Below are positions 44,241 to 56,980 of a stretch of DNA of 64,000 bases, piece by piece; the first letter of the stretch is position 1, and each line of letters opens with the position of its first letter. The notes under the pieces were generated by a model that was given only the letters and a program-made list of their open reading frames with translations, was not told the DNA's origin and did no database searches. The DNA is from Biscogniauxia marginata (taxonomy: Eukaryota > Ascomycota > Sordariomycetes > Xylariales > Xylariaceae). The position numbers and the translations under genes were made by a program. The stretch lies in contig MU404079.1 of the NCBI GenBank assembly GCA_022695795.1, positions 248,001-312,000 on the forward strand, in the 5' to 3' direction.

Positions 44241-46085
44241 TCTTACGACTCACGGGGGAAGTTGTTGATTGGGGTTGGGGGTAGTGAGTCTTATCTTTTT
44301 TCACTGTCAGGTCGTTTGGCTTGGATATACAGGGAGCAGGATATGTACTGCCATAGATAGACTATTTAGTATACCCAAGTTTCGATTCTTCAATCCTCGC
44401 TGGTTTCTCATAGTAATTGATATGAGCGCGGTATCAAAAATATGAGGTTTACCGGATATTTGCTACGGCAAAGGTTTGGGTGCACGTATCGTGTAACGCT
44501 GCCTTGATGTATACCTAGGTAAGTATATAAAATACAAGAATACTCTTATCAAAACAAGTCGTGAGACATTGCTATTGTGTTCGGCTCCTGAATCTTAGCT
44601 CCTACACGGAATACCAATGCTTATTCTATGTTTCTGGGTCTCCATGCTTATATTACTCTAGTATCTATGCATGAGTATACGAAGCGTAACCCAAGTCTTG
44701 AAGTTATCTAGGATCGAGCTTTAATCACCATGTCAGGGGCCTGGAAAACTTGACCTCGGAATAAATGGATTAGGAGGACAATATCAATGGTGAATTAGGT
44801 ATCAAGGAGTCATGTACATTTGAGATGGCTCTCTACACCATACGCCCGTCACTCCCAGTCTGTTGCGCACTTATTCAACCCCTAGACACTCTTTCGTCAC
44901 ACTTTGAGAGTACCATTACCGAGTTTACTAGTCGGAGATGTTTCGACTTTAGACAATTCATAGATACTAATGATGTTGAGAAAAATAGCCAGTAATTTTA
45001 TCACAAGAAGAGGAGAGGCTAATCCAGTTGAAGATAGTAACATAGCGGCGACTAGTTGCAAAGCGAATATATCCCTATTCGTACCATCCCTGATAATTAT
45101 ACTTTAGCAAATACGCATTCTTTTCACTCAATACCTGAGGCACGTAAATTATGTCCAGTAAAGTTTGTTTTTCATAAGATGTGCCTCTTGTAGCTACCAT
45201 CCATCGATGAAAATCGATGTCTCTATAGCAATAGCTTCAAGATCACAAAGTATCCTTGTGTGTCGTAGGGATAATTATCTTGGGAAATTCGGCACAAGTA
45301 CGTGATGTAAACAAGGATAACAGTATTGTGCCAGGCACTGGTGCATTGAAGTAGGAGCATTCGGCACGCGTCGCGAGGGCCTGATATAAAAATAGCTACC
45401 TAGGTACCTAGATATCCCTTTATTATCCTGCCACTATAGAAACATGACAACATAATTTTACCCTGCCCCCAATTGCCCCGGTACCACGCCTACCTTTTCA
45501 GTTATTTCGCCTCGATGACGTTTCTTTCCTTTATCCTCCTCTAGTTTTCTCTCACCTCTAATATTTTTATTTTATTTTTCTAACTACCACAACATCAATT
45601 TTCGACCCTACACATTCGTGTGACCAGAAGCGCACGACCATTTGCTGACCCTTTCCTATTTCTCAGCAGACACCCTTACACTATTTCAGTACCACTCTTT
45701 CGACCTATCTACTCGAGACGCGCCAATCGGCTACGAATACTAGTACTCATACTTGAGAAACCGCATAGGTGCCTCTCAAAGCCTAAATTTCTATTAGTAT
45801 CGGTCATTTTCTAGGGAGTTCCCTCATAATTACGTACTATACACTGGTTCGACAACCTCGAAGTCAGGATAACTACCTACTGTAAGAGCTCTTCTATTCT
45901 ATCAGGTATCACTTCCCCTTGATTTCCATACTGATACCTGCTTTATTTAGAAATTCTGTATCTTCACCCGTTCCAGAACAAGCGACCTCGTCGCCGACCT
46001 GGGTGCGGAGAGTCCCTTTTGCAGATAGTCTGGAGCAAGACTCGGCTATGCATCATATATACCCACGTGGGATCAACTCATTTTA
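44241..46085. other. Gene-poor AT-rich region
   Basis: Except for the LTR-like repeat at 44731-44887, I see no feature. The frame at 45620-45814 has no protein-like character. Confidence 0.5.
44731..44887 (+). repeat. Degenerate LTR-like repeat, copy 2
   Basis: Begins TGTCAGGGGCCTGG and ends CCCCTAGACA. It shares its first bases and the block CAGTCTGTTGCGCACTTA with the copy at 24929-25123, in the same orientation. Shorter (157 bp) and more diverged. No target duplication seen. Confidence 0.45.
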
Positions 46086-46640
46086 TTACGCCATCCTAAT
46101 AAGATTCACCTCCCTTTCTACCATGCTTGCCGCCGACCAAGCCCACCTTACTGCGACGGGGTTTCTGGCCTCCGACACTTCGAGTATAACCTCATCAGGA
46201 GTAGCTGGAAGAGATGCCAGCACGTCCTGGCGACGGAGACGGTGAGCGGGTGTTCGGATTGCGTCTACTCCGATGAAGCAATAATACCCTAGATCTGCGA
46301 AAGGAAGAACGGGCTCCCTCTTCAAGCCCTCATCTTGATCCAGGCAGCCGACAGATGATCGCCTCGAATCGTCTGTGCCTCTTAAGCGAACTTCGCGGCT
46401 CGAAAAAAAAAAGTCGCGGTGTAACAACAACCGCTTGCCTTGGGTACTCGCTCACGACGCCTCGGGTATGGTCACTTTCAGCATGAGCAGAGCTATCGAG
46501 AAACTTGGGCATTTTCCAAAGTTCATGGTCTTCATCGGGCATATCTCCCTGCACGACCCCGACCCCGAAGATACATCACGGCGGGGTGCGCCTCACTGGT
46601 TCGGAGTAATAGTCGACGTCCAAATGAGAGCTATCTTTGA
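46086..46640 (-). pseudogene. Possible decayed coding region
   Basis: On the minus strand, protein-like pieces occur in two frames: HELWKMPKFLDSSAHAESDH (about 46525-46466) and, further on, LPFADLGYYCFIGVDAIRTP, VLASLPATPDEVILEVSEAR and WSAASMVEREVNLIRMA before the stop. Base composition is higher in GC than the flanks. The pieces are not joined by an obvious intron and a poly-A/T run interrupts the region. It may be a relic or chance. No family recognised. Confidence 0.25.
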
Positions 46641-47910
46641 AGCCCGAACCCAAGCCCGAACCCGAGCGAGTGACAGAAGAGCCAAAGTATCGATCGCGCG
46701 AGGTCGAAAAAACTTTTAACCCTTAAATTGGAAGAAAGTTCGCGCTTTAAGCTAAACGGTTCCGGCCCCTTTCGGCGCTGAACAAGTCCATGTCACCGCC
46801 TGGGCCTAGGTGCCGAAGACTTCTTCTGAAGATCGGAAATACGAATCTCCTCGTATGTACCTATATACAAGGTACTGGTATGATCCACGAATTCAAATAA
46901 GCCGACCCCGACCGTACCGACGCTTTTCGAGACGAGCTCACGACATCCCATACTTTTATGATGTCCTGTTGCTATACATTCTGGAATTCGGCACTATTCA
47001 TGGACGGGTCAGGACTAGACTAGCCCAATATAGAGAAATATAATTAATATAAGGGACAACTATTAGACACTTATTTCATACGATTTCAAATGTCCTTATT
47101 TAAAAACAAAACTATATTGTTAATTTATGTGAAAACCGGTTAATTAACATCTGTGACGGGAGGCGGTCACCAACCATCTGAGCCAAGGACGCACTTGATA
47201 TTCTTAGGTTGGAATATATGGTCCACGGATTTCCCAGGTCCGTGACTGGTGATAACACCTTAAAATTTAGGCTATCTGATTGGTTAAAGAAGTGAGGCAT
47301 AGTTAGTAGCATTATATCGAGCTGTTTCGGACTATCATGAGCCGGCCGCCGCGCGAAGCGCAGCTTTAGTCAGCTTGTAGGTACATATAATAGTCCTCAA
47401 GATTCTCCATCTTAGAGAATCTCTCCTCTCCAAGATTGCATAATACAACAATACTTTAATCGTTAGAACCTGCACCCTAAGTCCTTGCAGCAGCAGGAGG
47501 CGGGCGCCAGAATCTCCTTCAAAAGAAAATTTAATGACCTCGTCAATAGCAAACAAGCAAATATTTTTTCAAGCTCCGTAGCCTCACAAATGTTTTTTTT
47601 CCCGACAATATATCCCTTTAACAATGATATGTGAGGTCCAGTACGTACCTATGCAACCTCCTCGTATCATATCAAAGCCCTAGATGATTTATGATTGGAT
47701 CCGAACTAGATAAAGTTGACGGGCACCGTCGCTGACCCGTGATACTATCGCTACTGGCTTGGCATTCTCGGTCCATCCATCCAGGCCAAGGAGCGGGCTA
47801 TTGGCAATGGGGGTTCTTTCAAATAGGTGGTTAGTATGTGAGAACTAGTGTTAAATTCCTTTCATGGCTGAAGATTGTATATCGAGAGACACGTGGTTCC
47901 AAGAGGTCTA

Positions 47911-47968
47911 TGTTGAAATATAAGCCTCACTAAGCTAAGGAGCATAACAATTTTTCTAGAAATCAACA
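47911..47968. mobile_element. 58-bp LTR-like mini-element (TSD GTCTA)
   Basis: Begins TGTTGAAATATAAGCC and ends AGAAATCAACA, with TGTTGA/TCAACA inverted ends like the solo LTRs elsewhere in the window. Exact 5-bp repeats GTCTA flank it at 47906-47910 and 47969-47973. The first 11 bases equal those of LTR copies A and C. The remainder is unrelated or deleted. Could be an internally deleted LTR. Confidence 0.5.
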
Positions 47969-49710
47969 GTCTACCCCGTTATTAACGGATATATTAGGCA
48001 TACAAGTCTGGGGTATACAGGAGGCCTCACGTTTCTTACCGAGATAACACAAGTTGAAGTCTGGACACTAATTTGGCGTGTGTTTTTACCTCTAGTAATA
48101 GGGTAGACATGGTACCCGAGATCGGCTTTCCGCTTTCACTCGTCAGCCCTGCCCCTTACCGACCAAGAGAATTCCAGTTGGCGCTATGTTGTCGAGTTTG
48201 TCAGTGGTCCTTTGAATGCTTCTGTTAGCTGTGGTTTCAAAGTATGTTCAGGGTTTCCGAGCGTAGACTTTATGGGCTCGAAAATGGGATCTAACCCTGT
48301 CTGATAGGAAAGGAGTTCATTTAATAAATTGGAAAAACTGCTCCTAGTGCCAGTCGTGGAAGTAAGCGGTGGGCGAAGTATAGTATAGTTGGACTTAGTT
48401 CTTCGCATGCTTATACCCTATGTGGCTCTAGCGGGATCTGATACTGCTTGGGTCAGACCAACAAGTTTCTACCCGGAGAACTAAGAAATTATCCACCCGA
48501 ATGCAGTTGGATAGGTAGGTAGGCTTTAGATTGTGTAGCACTATCTTACATTAGTAGCATTTGCCGGCATCGGCCTTCAGGATTAACTAGAACGTACCTG
48601 AGATGACGATATTTAGGAGTACGTCTTCATATTTACTTTATTCGTGTAAAAGGTAACGCACTTGGATCTCCATGAAGATTCGAACGCGATAAATATCAAT
48701 TCCAGTGTTTCATCGACTACTTTATCAGACTGTTCGTGGAGAAAGATGCAGCAATGATTCTCAACATTATTACATGGAATGAAAAGATAGTTAGGTGATC
48801 TCAAGCGAGCAAAGTCCCCATTTCCTTGTCGATAAGCAACATGCCCCATGGGGTTTATGTCGTCCTTGTCATTCCAATGATGTTTTAATCACGTTTCCCG
48901 CTTGGGTTAAAGATTAAGAGACTTCCTTGACTTCTACGAGAGCGGTCAAAGTCAGTATTGACCCCCTCTACGAAAAAGACATCATAAGTAAAATATTGAT
49001 CGAGCATGGCTCATGCCTGACCGGGATCAAGTTGATCGACTTAGAGTTAGGGTAAATGTAATAGCGGAAGTAGATAAACTACGTAGACAGTTTCACTAAG
49101 ATCCACGGATCTATCTAGGTACCTATCTATCCGAGTTGGGACTCGGTCCTGAAATCGGAATGTTGGTTAGCTTCTGTGCTCGGCCTGACACGTTCGGCCA
49201 TTGCTTAGGTGCAAAACCGCCCTCTCTTTCGGTTTTAACATGTGCCCCGGAGGCAACCCAGAAGGAAGCTAGCTGTCTCGCTTGAGACCCCGATCCTCCC
49301 TAGTGCTTATCCCGAACTAGGCACCGTTTAGAAGACGGATTATAGCTACTGCGGATTTTCGACGAGGGTAGATTGAGCAAGTCAAGGCAGCAAGCAAAGT
49401 CGGGAGGGAGTAAGCTGAAATAGCAGGCAGGGATTGACATAAGCCAGAGTCGGCGAGGCTTACTTACCGACGATAATGACCATCTGATTAGAGCACATGG
49501 CTTAGGTATGGAGTCAGTCATTTACTGTCTGTCGGTCTTATACATAATACAAAAAGCACGCAGCTTGTTGAAAAATGAAACGGGCGTGGCCAACTGATAA
49601 CTTAATTGTTTTCTCATGACGGCTGGATATTTATATCTACCGTCCTCGGGGAGGGGAGGCTTATTATGTTTTTGTCAGGATGAGGTACAGGGGAATTGCA
49701 CTGTGGCGAA

Positions 49711-49762
49711 ACTGCTGGTAATATTATTGGAGAAATCAATCAGCCAGCCAGCCAGTCAATCG
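49711..49762 (-). repeat. TGGC-run plus ATAATATT motif, copy 1
   Basis: On the minus strand it reads GACTGGCTGGCTGGCTGATT, then GATTTCTCCAATAATATTA. It is closely similar to 52692-52735 on the plus strand and more loosely to 53027-53066. Confidence 0.5.
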
Positions 49763-50382
49763 GGGTAGGTACTGGAAGGCAGCCCGGTGAATTGACTTCA
49801 CTAGCCACATATGGTGGAGCTTCCACCTGCATCCATATCTCTGGGTCAGTGGCTGATGGACCTGGTGGAAGGATCAACGTTCCATGGCTGTGGCTTGAAG
49901 CGGCTGAACATGTGGCCTAAGCCACCTAGCCCTAAGTGACTCTTTTTAAGGGTCTTTCGTAATGCTATCCGAAAATCCAGTCGACCTCACCTGTTGGCCT
50001 CCCTTTCCCACGCTTGGTTGCCTAGGCAGCTATCTCCCAAGTCCACAGTAACACAACTTGGCAAGCCGAATTCAAAGAACGATGTCTCCCAACTCTGAAT
50101 TCACCATTACTATTCATTATTATTTCGATCCCGCTAGTGACCACCTTTCGTAAAAACTCATTATACCCTCGCTTTTTTAGTATCCTGACCTGGAATCCTG
50201 CAATCCCTGACCAACAAACGCCTCCATCTGGCAAATCCACACAACAAAACGCCCCGAGGCCCCAAAGACCGTTGGTAACACGTCATCATCCTTAGGCTTC
50301 ACCGATCCGGCGCGTGCCCTTCGACGTACGCGCAATGTGTTCTCTGGCCTCACCCACTTCAGTCCGTCAGCATGTGCTTCAA

Positions 50383-51476
50383 TTATTGACTGCGAGCTGC
50401 TCTGCTTCCGACCCCAAGGCAAGCAGCCCTACCGGGGCGAGGGAAGGGCGGGAATAACCTACGTTGTTTGTACATTTTCGTACTTACTCTCCTCTCGCGT
50501 GCTCTGTCACACCCTGTGCTAGAGGGAGGGCAGCAAGCACAAAACTGGTGCCTAGCTGGATCCCGCTCGTAGGGGGCCTTCGTCTCAAAGTCCTCGGGCG
50601 TGGGCTCCCTTGGTATCCTTGGAGTCGGCGGTGGCGATGGCACACGGTAATAGCTGCTCTGCCGCTTCTGACCTTCCCTGCTGTGGCTGTCGTCAGGTGA
50701 ATTGGGAACCGCCTTGCTCGCGTGTGTGGCTCGGCCCGGTTGGGTGCCTGAGGCATGATGGCTACCCGGGTTTACTAGACCCGATGGTGTCTGTCGATTT
50801 ATGCTCTTCTTGGTCGTGGTTCGCTTTCGCGGGGCTGAGTCTGATGTGTAGTCATCGGCGAAGCGCACAGTTTTCTTAGGTTTTCCCGGCGACTTTTGCG
50901 GCAAAACGTGATTAGAAACTCCTGGAGTCTTCCTTTGAGATTCCGGCCTCACTGAGCGGTAGTGTCGATTTCGGCCAGTATCTGTCTGGCATTGGTCAAA
51001 ATGAGCTGGTCTCGTTTGCTTAGACCAACTTGACGGCTTGAATTGCTGACGATCCTCATCGCGAGAAGCCTGGAAGTGCCTGTAGGATGGCACCGCAGAC
51101 TCTGCTCTCTGGCGGGAGCGAAACGAGGGCAATGGCCCATCTGGCGACTCATGATCTGGAGAAGGGTTCCATGGAATTCTTTTCTCAACTGTGGACCGTT
51201 AGAAGAAGAGGAATAAAATAGTATTGATGATCAAGTCCTACAGAGAGCCCTGGGAGTTCTATGGTCACGTGCGCCAAAGAGTACGTGATCCATGAAGTGC
51301 TCGTCTTCAAATCTTCCAGAACGAGTCTGTTCTGATGGCATACGGATATCTGCGAGAGATATGAGTCTTCTGGAGCAGCGATGGGGTCATTGGTATGGAA
51401 ACTTACTCCTTGTTTCGCCCATATAGCCTTCAGAGGGTATATATGAGGTTTCAATCGATTGTCCTAGATTCGGCAT
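50383..51476 (-). CDS. Disordered basic protein, unknown
   Basis: Minus-strand exons 51476-51407 (MPNLGQSIETSYIPSEGYMG..), 51349-51269 (RMPSEQTRSGRFEDEHFMDH..) and 51188-50383, joined in phase 1 both times (introns of 57 and 80 bp), give 318 residues. The second donor is GTGACC, chosen because it keeps frame with EKRIPWNPSPDHESPDGPLP; its intron has a TTCTAAC branch site. The rest is Arg/Ser/Pro/Lys-rich and probably unfolded: QKSPGKPKKTVRFADDYTSD (an R-V-x-F-like TVRFAD motif, as found in PP1-binding proteins), RVPSPPPTPRIPREPTPEDF with likely proline-directed phosphosites, and a Cys-rich spot HQFCACCPP. The last 30 residues are doubtful and may be replaced by a further exon (possible GTAGGT donor near 50463). 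No family recognised. Confidence 0.6.
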
Positions 51477-52691
51477 GATGGTTTCGAGCGCCTAGGACTT
51501 TCTTTCGATGGGTTTAGAAGTTGTAGAGGATTTGGTGGATGAAGGAGGGAAGAGGATGGGGACGAGGAGGGGGGAGGGTGATGGGCTTTTATGGGGGGTC
51601 TCCAAGGCAGGTAAGCCTCTATCCGCGCACCTCGACTCACTTGTCATTGACCAATCAGGCGGCAACATTTGATCTAACACCCTGCATGCAACCACCTCAC
51701 ACCCACCTTGATCTTTTCCCTAGGATCGACACCTGATTTATTTTCCCAACCCTTGTTGTCTTCAAGGAAGCATCACTACATCCCGTCTCCGAAGCTCATC
51801 GTCCCTAGGACGTTGAGGGATACCCCATCGGTCCCAAGTCGTGGTGTTGCATACACAATAGCAAACATCATGTTCATTGAGTCAGTGGAAAGAGTTTTCC
51901 TATTGACGGTCATTCATCATGAGTCTCTTCGATTCTCATATCTCTCTATCGTCCTGTCCCTCGACATATCCCCTCACTGTTCCACCCCTGCCGAAGCGTA
52001 TACCCTTTACATTTGACAAGGGTCTATCTGTCTTGGTGAGACTTCTGTTACGATTGCAACCCCAGCTTCTCGCCTGATCCGTTTTTCTTCTCCATTACCA
52101 TCAGGTCTCTGTTGTTCTCTCTATTTACTGGTCGGTCTTGACCATCATCGATCTCCTTGACTATCATTTTGGCGCATCGAGCCTTGTTCACTGTCGCTTC
52201 TGCAGAGCCCATCTCGGATCACTCAGTATTCAATATATGCCGCCAATATCTCTTTGTCGTCGCATCAGTTAGCCTGATCAAGTGGTCTTGACTTGGTGCA
52301 GGTCTATTACGATGCTGCTAATCCTCGCAATCTGGGAGAACGAGCCCGGAGGGGTATGACTCACCGTGAAGCAATTGCTTCACCTTGTGATGAACCCTGC
52401 ATGACTGCATTCACTCATAGGTTAGGATGGTGATTGGTTTGTTCTATCGTCGACATAGTTCTGGACTGATAATAGCAGTTGGCCGTTCAGCATATTCGCC
52501 GGAATTCATTTTCGTACTATCTTCAGACAACAAATCAAGCCTCTCTTTCTCCTTTGTTTCTATTTTGGTCCGTTACATTTCAGCCGGTTTCTACATATAT
52601 ACAGTGACAGCGATGGTTACCATGGCCAGCGTGGGTGTCCAGAAGTATCGATATCATTAAACTACCATTTGAGGTGGTCAAAGCGCATTGT

Positions 52692-52735
52692 TAATTGGCT
52701 GGCTTGCTGGCTGATTGATTTCTAGAGATAATATT
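52692..52735 (+). repeat. TGGC-run plus ATAATATT motif, copy 2
   Basis: TTGGCTGGCTTGCTGGCTGA is followed by TTGATTTCTAGAGATAATAT. It matches the reverse complement of 49711-49762 along most of its length. Confidence 0.55.
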
Positions 52736-53026
52736 ATTCAAGTAGCTGAAATGGCGCGCTTATTCTCTAAATTTATCCAACCGACTGCAGGCTGTACTAA
52801 TTCGGTACCGGGAGCAGCCGCAGTTGCTAAAGACCAAAAAAAAATTAAAAAATTTCGGTAATACTTACATGAACTATGAATGGGAATAACGTAGTCGTGG
52901 ACAAAAGTATAGTACGAGACGTTTGTTGAGTATTATGGGAGGTGCACTATAATAAGTTTTGTCATTCCTATGATGCTGTCTTAAACGAACCCTGATTGGT
53001 TGGATACCAATTGGCTGACCAACTTA

Positions 53027-53066
53027 GCTTGGCTGGCTGGCTGGCTGGTTAGTTTTCAGATAATAT
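53027..53066 (+). repeat. TGGC-run plus ATAATATT motif, copy 3
   Basis: CTTGGCTGGCTGGCTGGCTG is followed by GTTAGTTTTCAGATAATATT. It has the same order of parts as copies 1 and 2, with more changes in the middle. Confidence 0.45.
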
Positions 53067-55069
53067 TCTGTCTCAAAGAGGCTATCAGCTCACGTGACGT
53101 CTCTAACGTCGAGTGAAGCTGGAGAACGTAGCACCCACCCAATCGTCTCATCGCGGAGGCGGGGTGGCTCTAATCTCCAGCACGGACCACATGGCGACTC
53201 TTGCCATTGGCCAGCACACCGAAACCATCCCCCCCCCCCCCCCATTCCGATCAATTGATCTCACCGAGTTTAGTCCTATACGACTACAGAAAAGGTCCTG
53301 CGTTCCTACACTACCTTTATCACAGGAAGACGCGTCCTGCATTTTTTATCGTATCTAGGCACCTACACACGTACATCTAAGTACTACATACGTACATAGG
53401 CGTAGGTAAGCAGGTGCTGTCGCAAGTGAACCTAAAGGCCTTTTTTTTCCCTTGCCTTCATGGAGCGATCGGGACGGACCATTAGTGTACATGATGCGCG
53501 CGCGCTCCCCTCCCCTGTTTTTTATGAAGTTCTTGGTGTCCCGTCGGGTGCGTCGGGGTGGATACACTAGGTACCTGTCAATGGTGCCATTTGTTGTTTG
53601 CACTGCCTATACGGATTGCGAACCACTAAGCAGTGTTGTCTGGTAGTCCGGCTATACGATGGTCGGCCTATGCAAGGTTTCGCGCGGCAACTCGAGAACT
53701 GTTCAAGAACTAGCTAGCTAGGCACGCCTGGTGTTTTTTTTTTTGCTTTCCCCAAGAACTTGACAGCAATGCAATGAGATTGTCTTTTGCCTGCGGATGA
53801 ATTGTTGGTGTGCATGGGTGTTGACACTTAGTTGTGGCTAGAGAAGTATCGGGATTGTTGTGTATCGGTTACTAAAGCGTGTATAAATACCTAACTACGG
53901 GAAGTGAGGATAAGAAATGTGCTTTATTCCGTTAGACTGTGTTGAAAGACATTCGCTGTGTCCCGCATTTCTAGGTACAGTTTCCCACGCCTCATGTTAC
54001 GTCTCGGTCTAGAGAGTTCACCGACAGCGTATCTTTTAGTATAACTTATCCTGAGACGACGATGCATGCCTGGAGCAGGATCGTCCGCATGGTCCTCTTG
54101 ACCATATGTAACGATGTGATGGAGAATGCCCTTTTACCCTTCGTTTGGGCCAAGCTAGTTAGTATATAACCTGGTCCCAAGAATGTTGAATCTCGCTACA
54201 AGTACAATATATTGAGATACGAATGTGTTTGATCGAAGGAGAAAAGACCCTGCTGCTGGTCGTGCTTAAGCTGGTTGTCATAGAGATTAACACTTCTGAG
54301 TTTCAGGATGAGCATCCATAAAATGTACAGCTTCGACATAATACGTACGCATTTTATTTTCTAGGCTACATAAATAGACTAGGGGGGCTATAACTTCGCA
54401 TCTTCCTTCCCCTTTGTCCATACTACCAGCTAATTGTAATTGGCGGATTTGGGAAAGTTTCAAATATATATTGAACTATTCAATAATAAGTACTTGAATG
54501 GCATAAAGTTCAATTATTCAGAATCAGGTACCACTATACATTTCTCTATTATCACGTGCACTCCTGAAACACTTACAACATATATAGTGAATGCAGAGAT
54601 GATAAGAGTTAAGGGTGTGCAACGCTGTTTATTATGGTGTTTGCTTTTGCTAGCATTAGGTGCATCACAAGGAAAAGATCTGGGCCTCGGCGTTACCTAA
54701 AATGAACGTGCCAAATTACTCTACATCACGTTCTAGTAGGTTGGAGAATGGCATTGTAATTAGAGTATGATAGTTACAGACACACAGAGACGGTGTCATA
54801 CTACATGTAGAGTCCTTCATGCAGGACGATTTGGGAAAGCGGGGAAAGGGCCTGAGTTGAAACTGATTGGTGGTAATCAATGTAACCAGAACTTCACCCA
54901 TAAGTCTTGAGAGGACCTTAAAACTCAACGGAACGAATTGGTTTGAGACTGCTTACGTGAAAGAAATGCTATATAATTGTTTTTCTTTAAAGCAGCGATA
55001 TTTTTCCGATTTTAAAACTCAGAAACATTGAGCACCCCCACTCGTGTCTGTACCAGTGCAAGCGAAAGG

Positions 55070-56980
55070 ATGCCGCCCATCGGAGTCGGTGTCCTTGACT
55101 TCATGCGGCAAGATTTCGACTACCTTATCATTGGCGGGGGAACAGCTGGGTTAGCCATAGCAGCATGTCTCTCCGAAGACCCTGGCCTAACTATTGGTGT
55201 ACTTGAGGCAGGTCCGGCCGCACTAGCAGAGGATGCAATCAACGAGCCGGGCCGTTTTCTCCAAACACTCGGGACGCAGTATGACTGGCAATTTGAGACA
55301 GTCCCTCAATCTGGCTTGGGGGGCCGGAATATCGCATGGCCAAGGGGCAAGGTTCTAGGCGGCACGAGCGCCTTGAACCTGATGACTTGGAATCGTGGGA
55401 GCAAGCAGGACTATGATGCATGGGAAGAACTCGGGAATAAAGGCTGGGGCTGGGATGATCTATTGTTAGTAGAAAATAGGGGTCAAATGGCTCTTCCTTG
55501 GAAATACTTCAAAGCTAATCATTGCACCTAAAGGCCATTCTTCAAGAAATCCGAGTCGTTCCATTTGCCCAACAAGGAGACCCAGGCACACCACAGAGAG
55601 CATTATGACCACGAAGCCATCGGGGTTAGCGGGGCAGTCCACGCTTCATACTCTAAGCAGTATTCAGCGGCGCATCAATTGTGCTACGATACATATGTAG
55701 CACTTGGTGTACCAGAGAACAAAGCACACCATTCAGGGTCGAACGTCGGAGTATGGACGAACTTGGTCTCCGTGAACCCGGAAAACAACACCAGGTCGTA
55801 CGCAGCCTCTGCATATTACACCCCGAGCTCGGATAGACCGAACCTCTTCGTACTAACCGAGACTCTCGTCGACCAAATCGTCCTGAGCCGCGAGTCTGGG
55901 CAGTGGGTTGCGACGGGAGTCCGCTTCTCGCACGCTGGCGAGGAATTCGTTGCTTCTGCTTCGCGCGAGGTCATACTCAGCGCGGGAAGCGTCCAGTCGC
56001 CCCAGCTGCTAGAGCTATCCGGCATAGGAAACCCTCAAGTGCTCTCAGATGCGGGCATAGAGGTGAAGGTAGCAAATCCTAACGTGGGTGAAAACTTGCA
56101 GGATCATCTGAGTAAGTCGATGCCCTGTCTCCATCGGGCCGTGTGCTGATTGCAAGAAGTGACGGTATCCGTCTTTGAAATTGATCCATCACTAGAAATA
56201 GCCAATACTAGTGCTTCAGCTGGTGCTTTCTGTTATCTCCCCGTATCCAGTACAACACCCGAAGAGGTCTTTCAGCCGCTGGCTTCTAGAATCCGAGGAT
56301 TGGAGTCATTACCGCTAGATAAGAGCGCTATACTAAAGAACCGGTTTGAGCCTGGCGCAACTCTTGGCCAGTTCGAGTATATCTTCGACCTGGGGAATTG
56401 GAGCACCCATTTCCAGCCTGACGTGACCGAAGGCAAGGTGTATGCTAGCGTACTCCAGATCTTGCAATATCCCTTCTCAAAGGGGAGCATCCACATCCGA
56501 CCATCCCCAAGGGCGGACTTAGATAGGTCTAGCCCTGGCCACTCGTCGATCTCAAACAAGCCGATCATTGATCCTGGGTACTATGTCGGGCCTCACGGTG
56601 AACTCGACCGGGATATCATGACCCATTGCATTCGTTTTAGCGATAAGCTCTGCAGCTCCAAGCCGCTGTCAGAAGTTGTCAGGTCGAGGGTGTATCCGCC
56701 ATCATCAGTCGCGAGTGACGACCAGTTGAGAGACTGGGTGGTGAAGAACACAACGACGGACTGGCATCCGGTTGGCACTTGTGCCATGGGGGGACACGAC
56801 GGTATCAAGCACGGTGTCGTCGATGAACGGCTGCGGGTATATGGCGTCGAGAGGCTAAGGGTGGTCGACGCTAGTATCATGCCGCTCCAGATCAGCGCCC
56901 ACTTGCAAGCTACGGTTTACGCCATCGCGGAGAAGGGCGCACACATGATACGCGACGATATGGTAGAGAGGCAAAAATGA
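55070..56980 (+). CDS. GMC-family FAD oxidoreductase (aryl-alcohol oxidase-like)
   Basis: Exons 55070-55464, 55534-56111 and 56157-56980 (introns of 69 and 45 bp; phases 2 and 1 fit) encode 598 residues. The FAD-binding motif GGGTAG is at 22-27 (DYLIIGGGTAGLAIAACLSE). GMC signature 1 reads WPRGKVLGGTSALNLMTWNR and signature 2 is GSVQSPQLLELSGIG. Near the C-terminus are the catalytic His of WHPVGTCAMGG (about H528) and a second His in QISAHLQATVYAIAEKGA (about H573). A His-His pair of this spacing is seen in aryl-alcohol-oxidase-like members, whereas choline dehydrogenase types use His-Asn. There is no signal peptide, so it is probably intracellular, perhaps in secondary metabolism or alcohol oxidation; the substrate is unknown. 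A second in-frame ATG at 55103 (MRQDFDYL) may be the true start. No cluster partners lie next to it. Confidence 0.92.

Larger units (their letters stand above)
46641..50382. other. Gene-poor AT-rich region
   Basis: Nearly 4 kb without a credible gene. It contains a 58-bp LTR-like element (47911-47968) and a TGGC-type repeat (49711-49762). The base composition and lack of frames suggest old repeat-derived DNA. Confidence 0.5.
51477..55069. other. Long intergenic region
   Basis: 3.6 kb between divergently oriented genes. It contains a G/A-rich tract (51541-51580), repeats of the TGGC type (52692-52735, 53027-53066) and a C run (53229-53243). Open frames at 51708-52016 and 53113-53358 lack coding character. 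No gene can be supported. Confidence 0.5.

Noticed and set aside
46375..46719. A plus-strand 114-residue ORF
   Set aside because: It overlaps more protein-like minus-strand text and contains translated poly-A; probably an antisense shadow.
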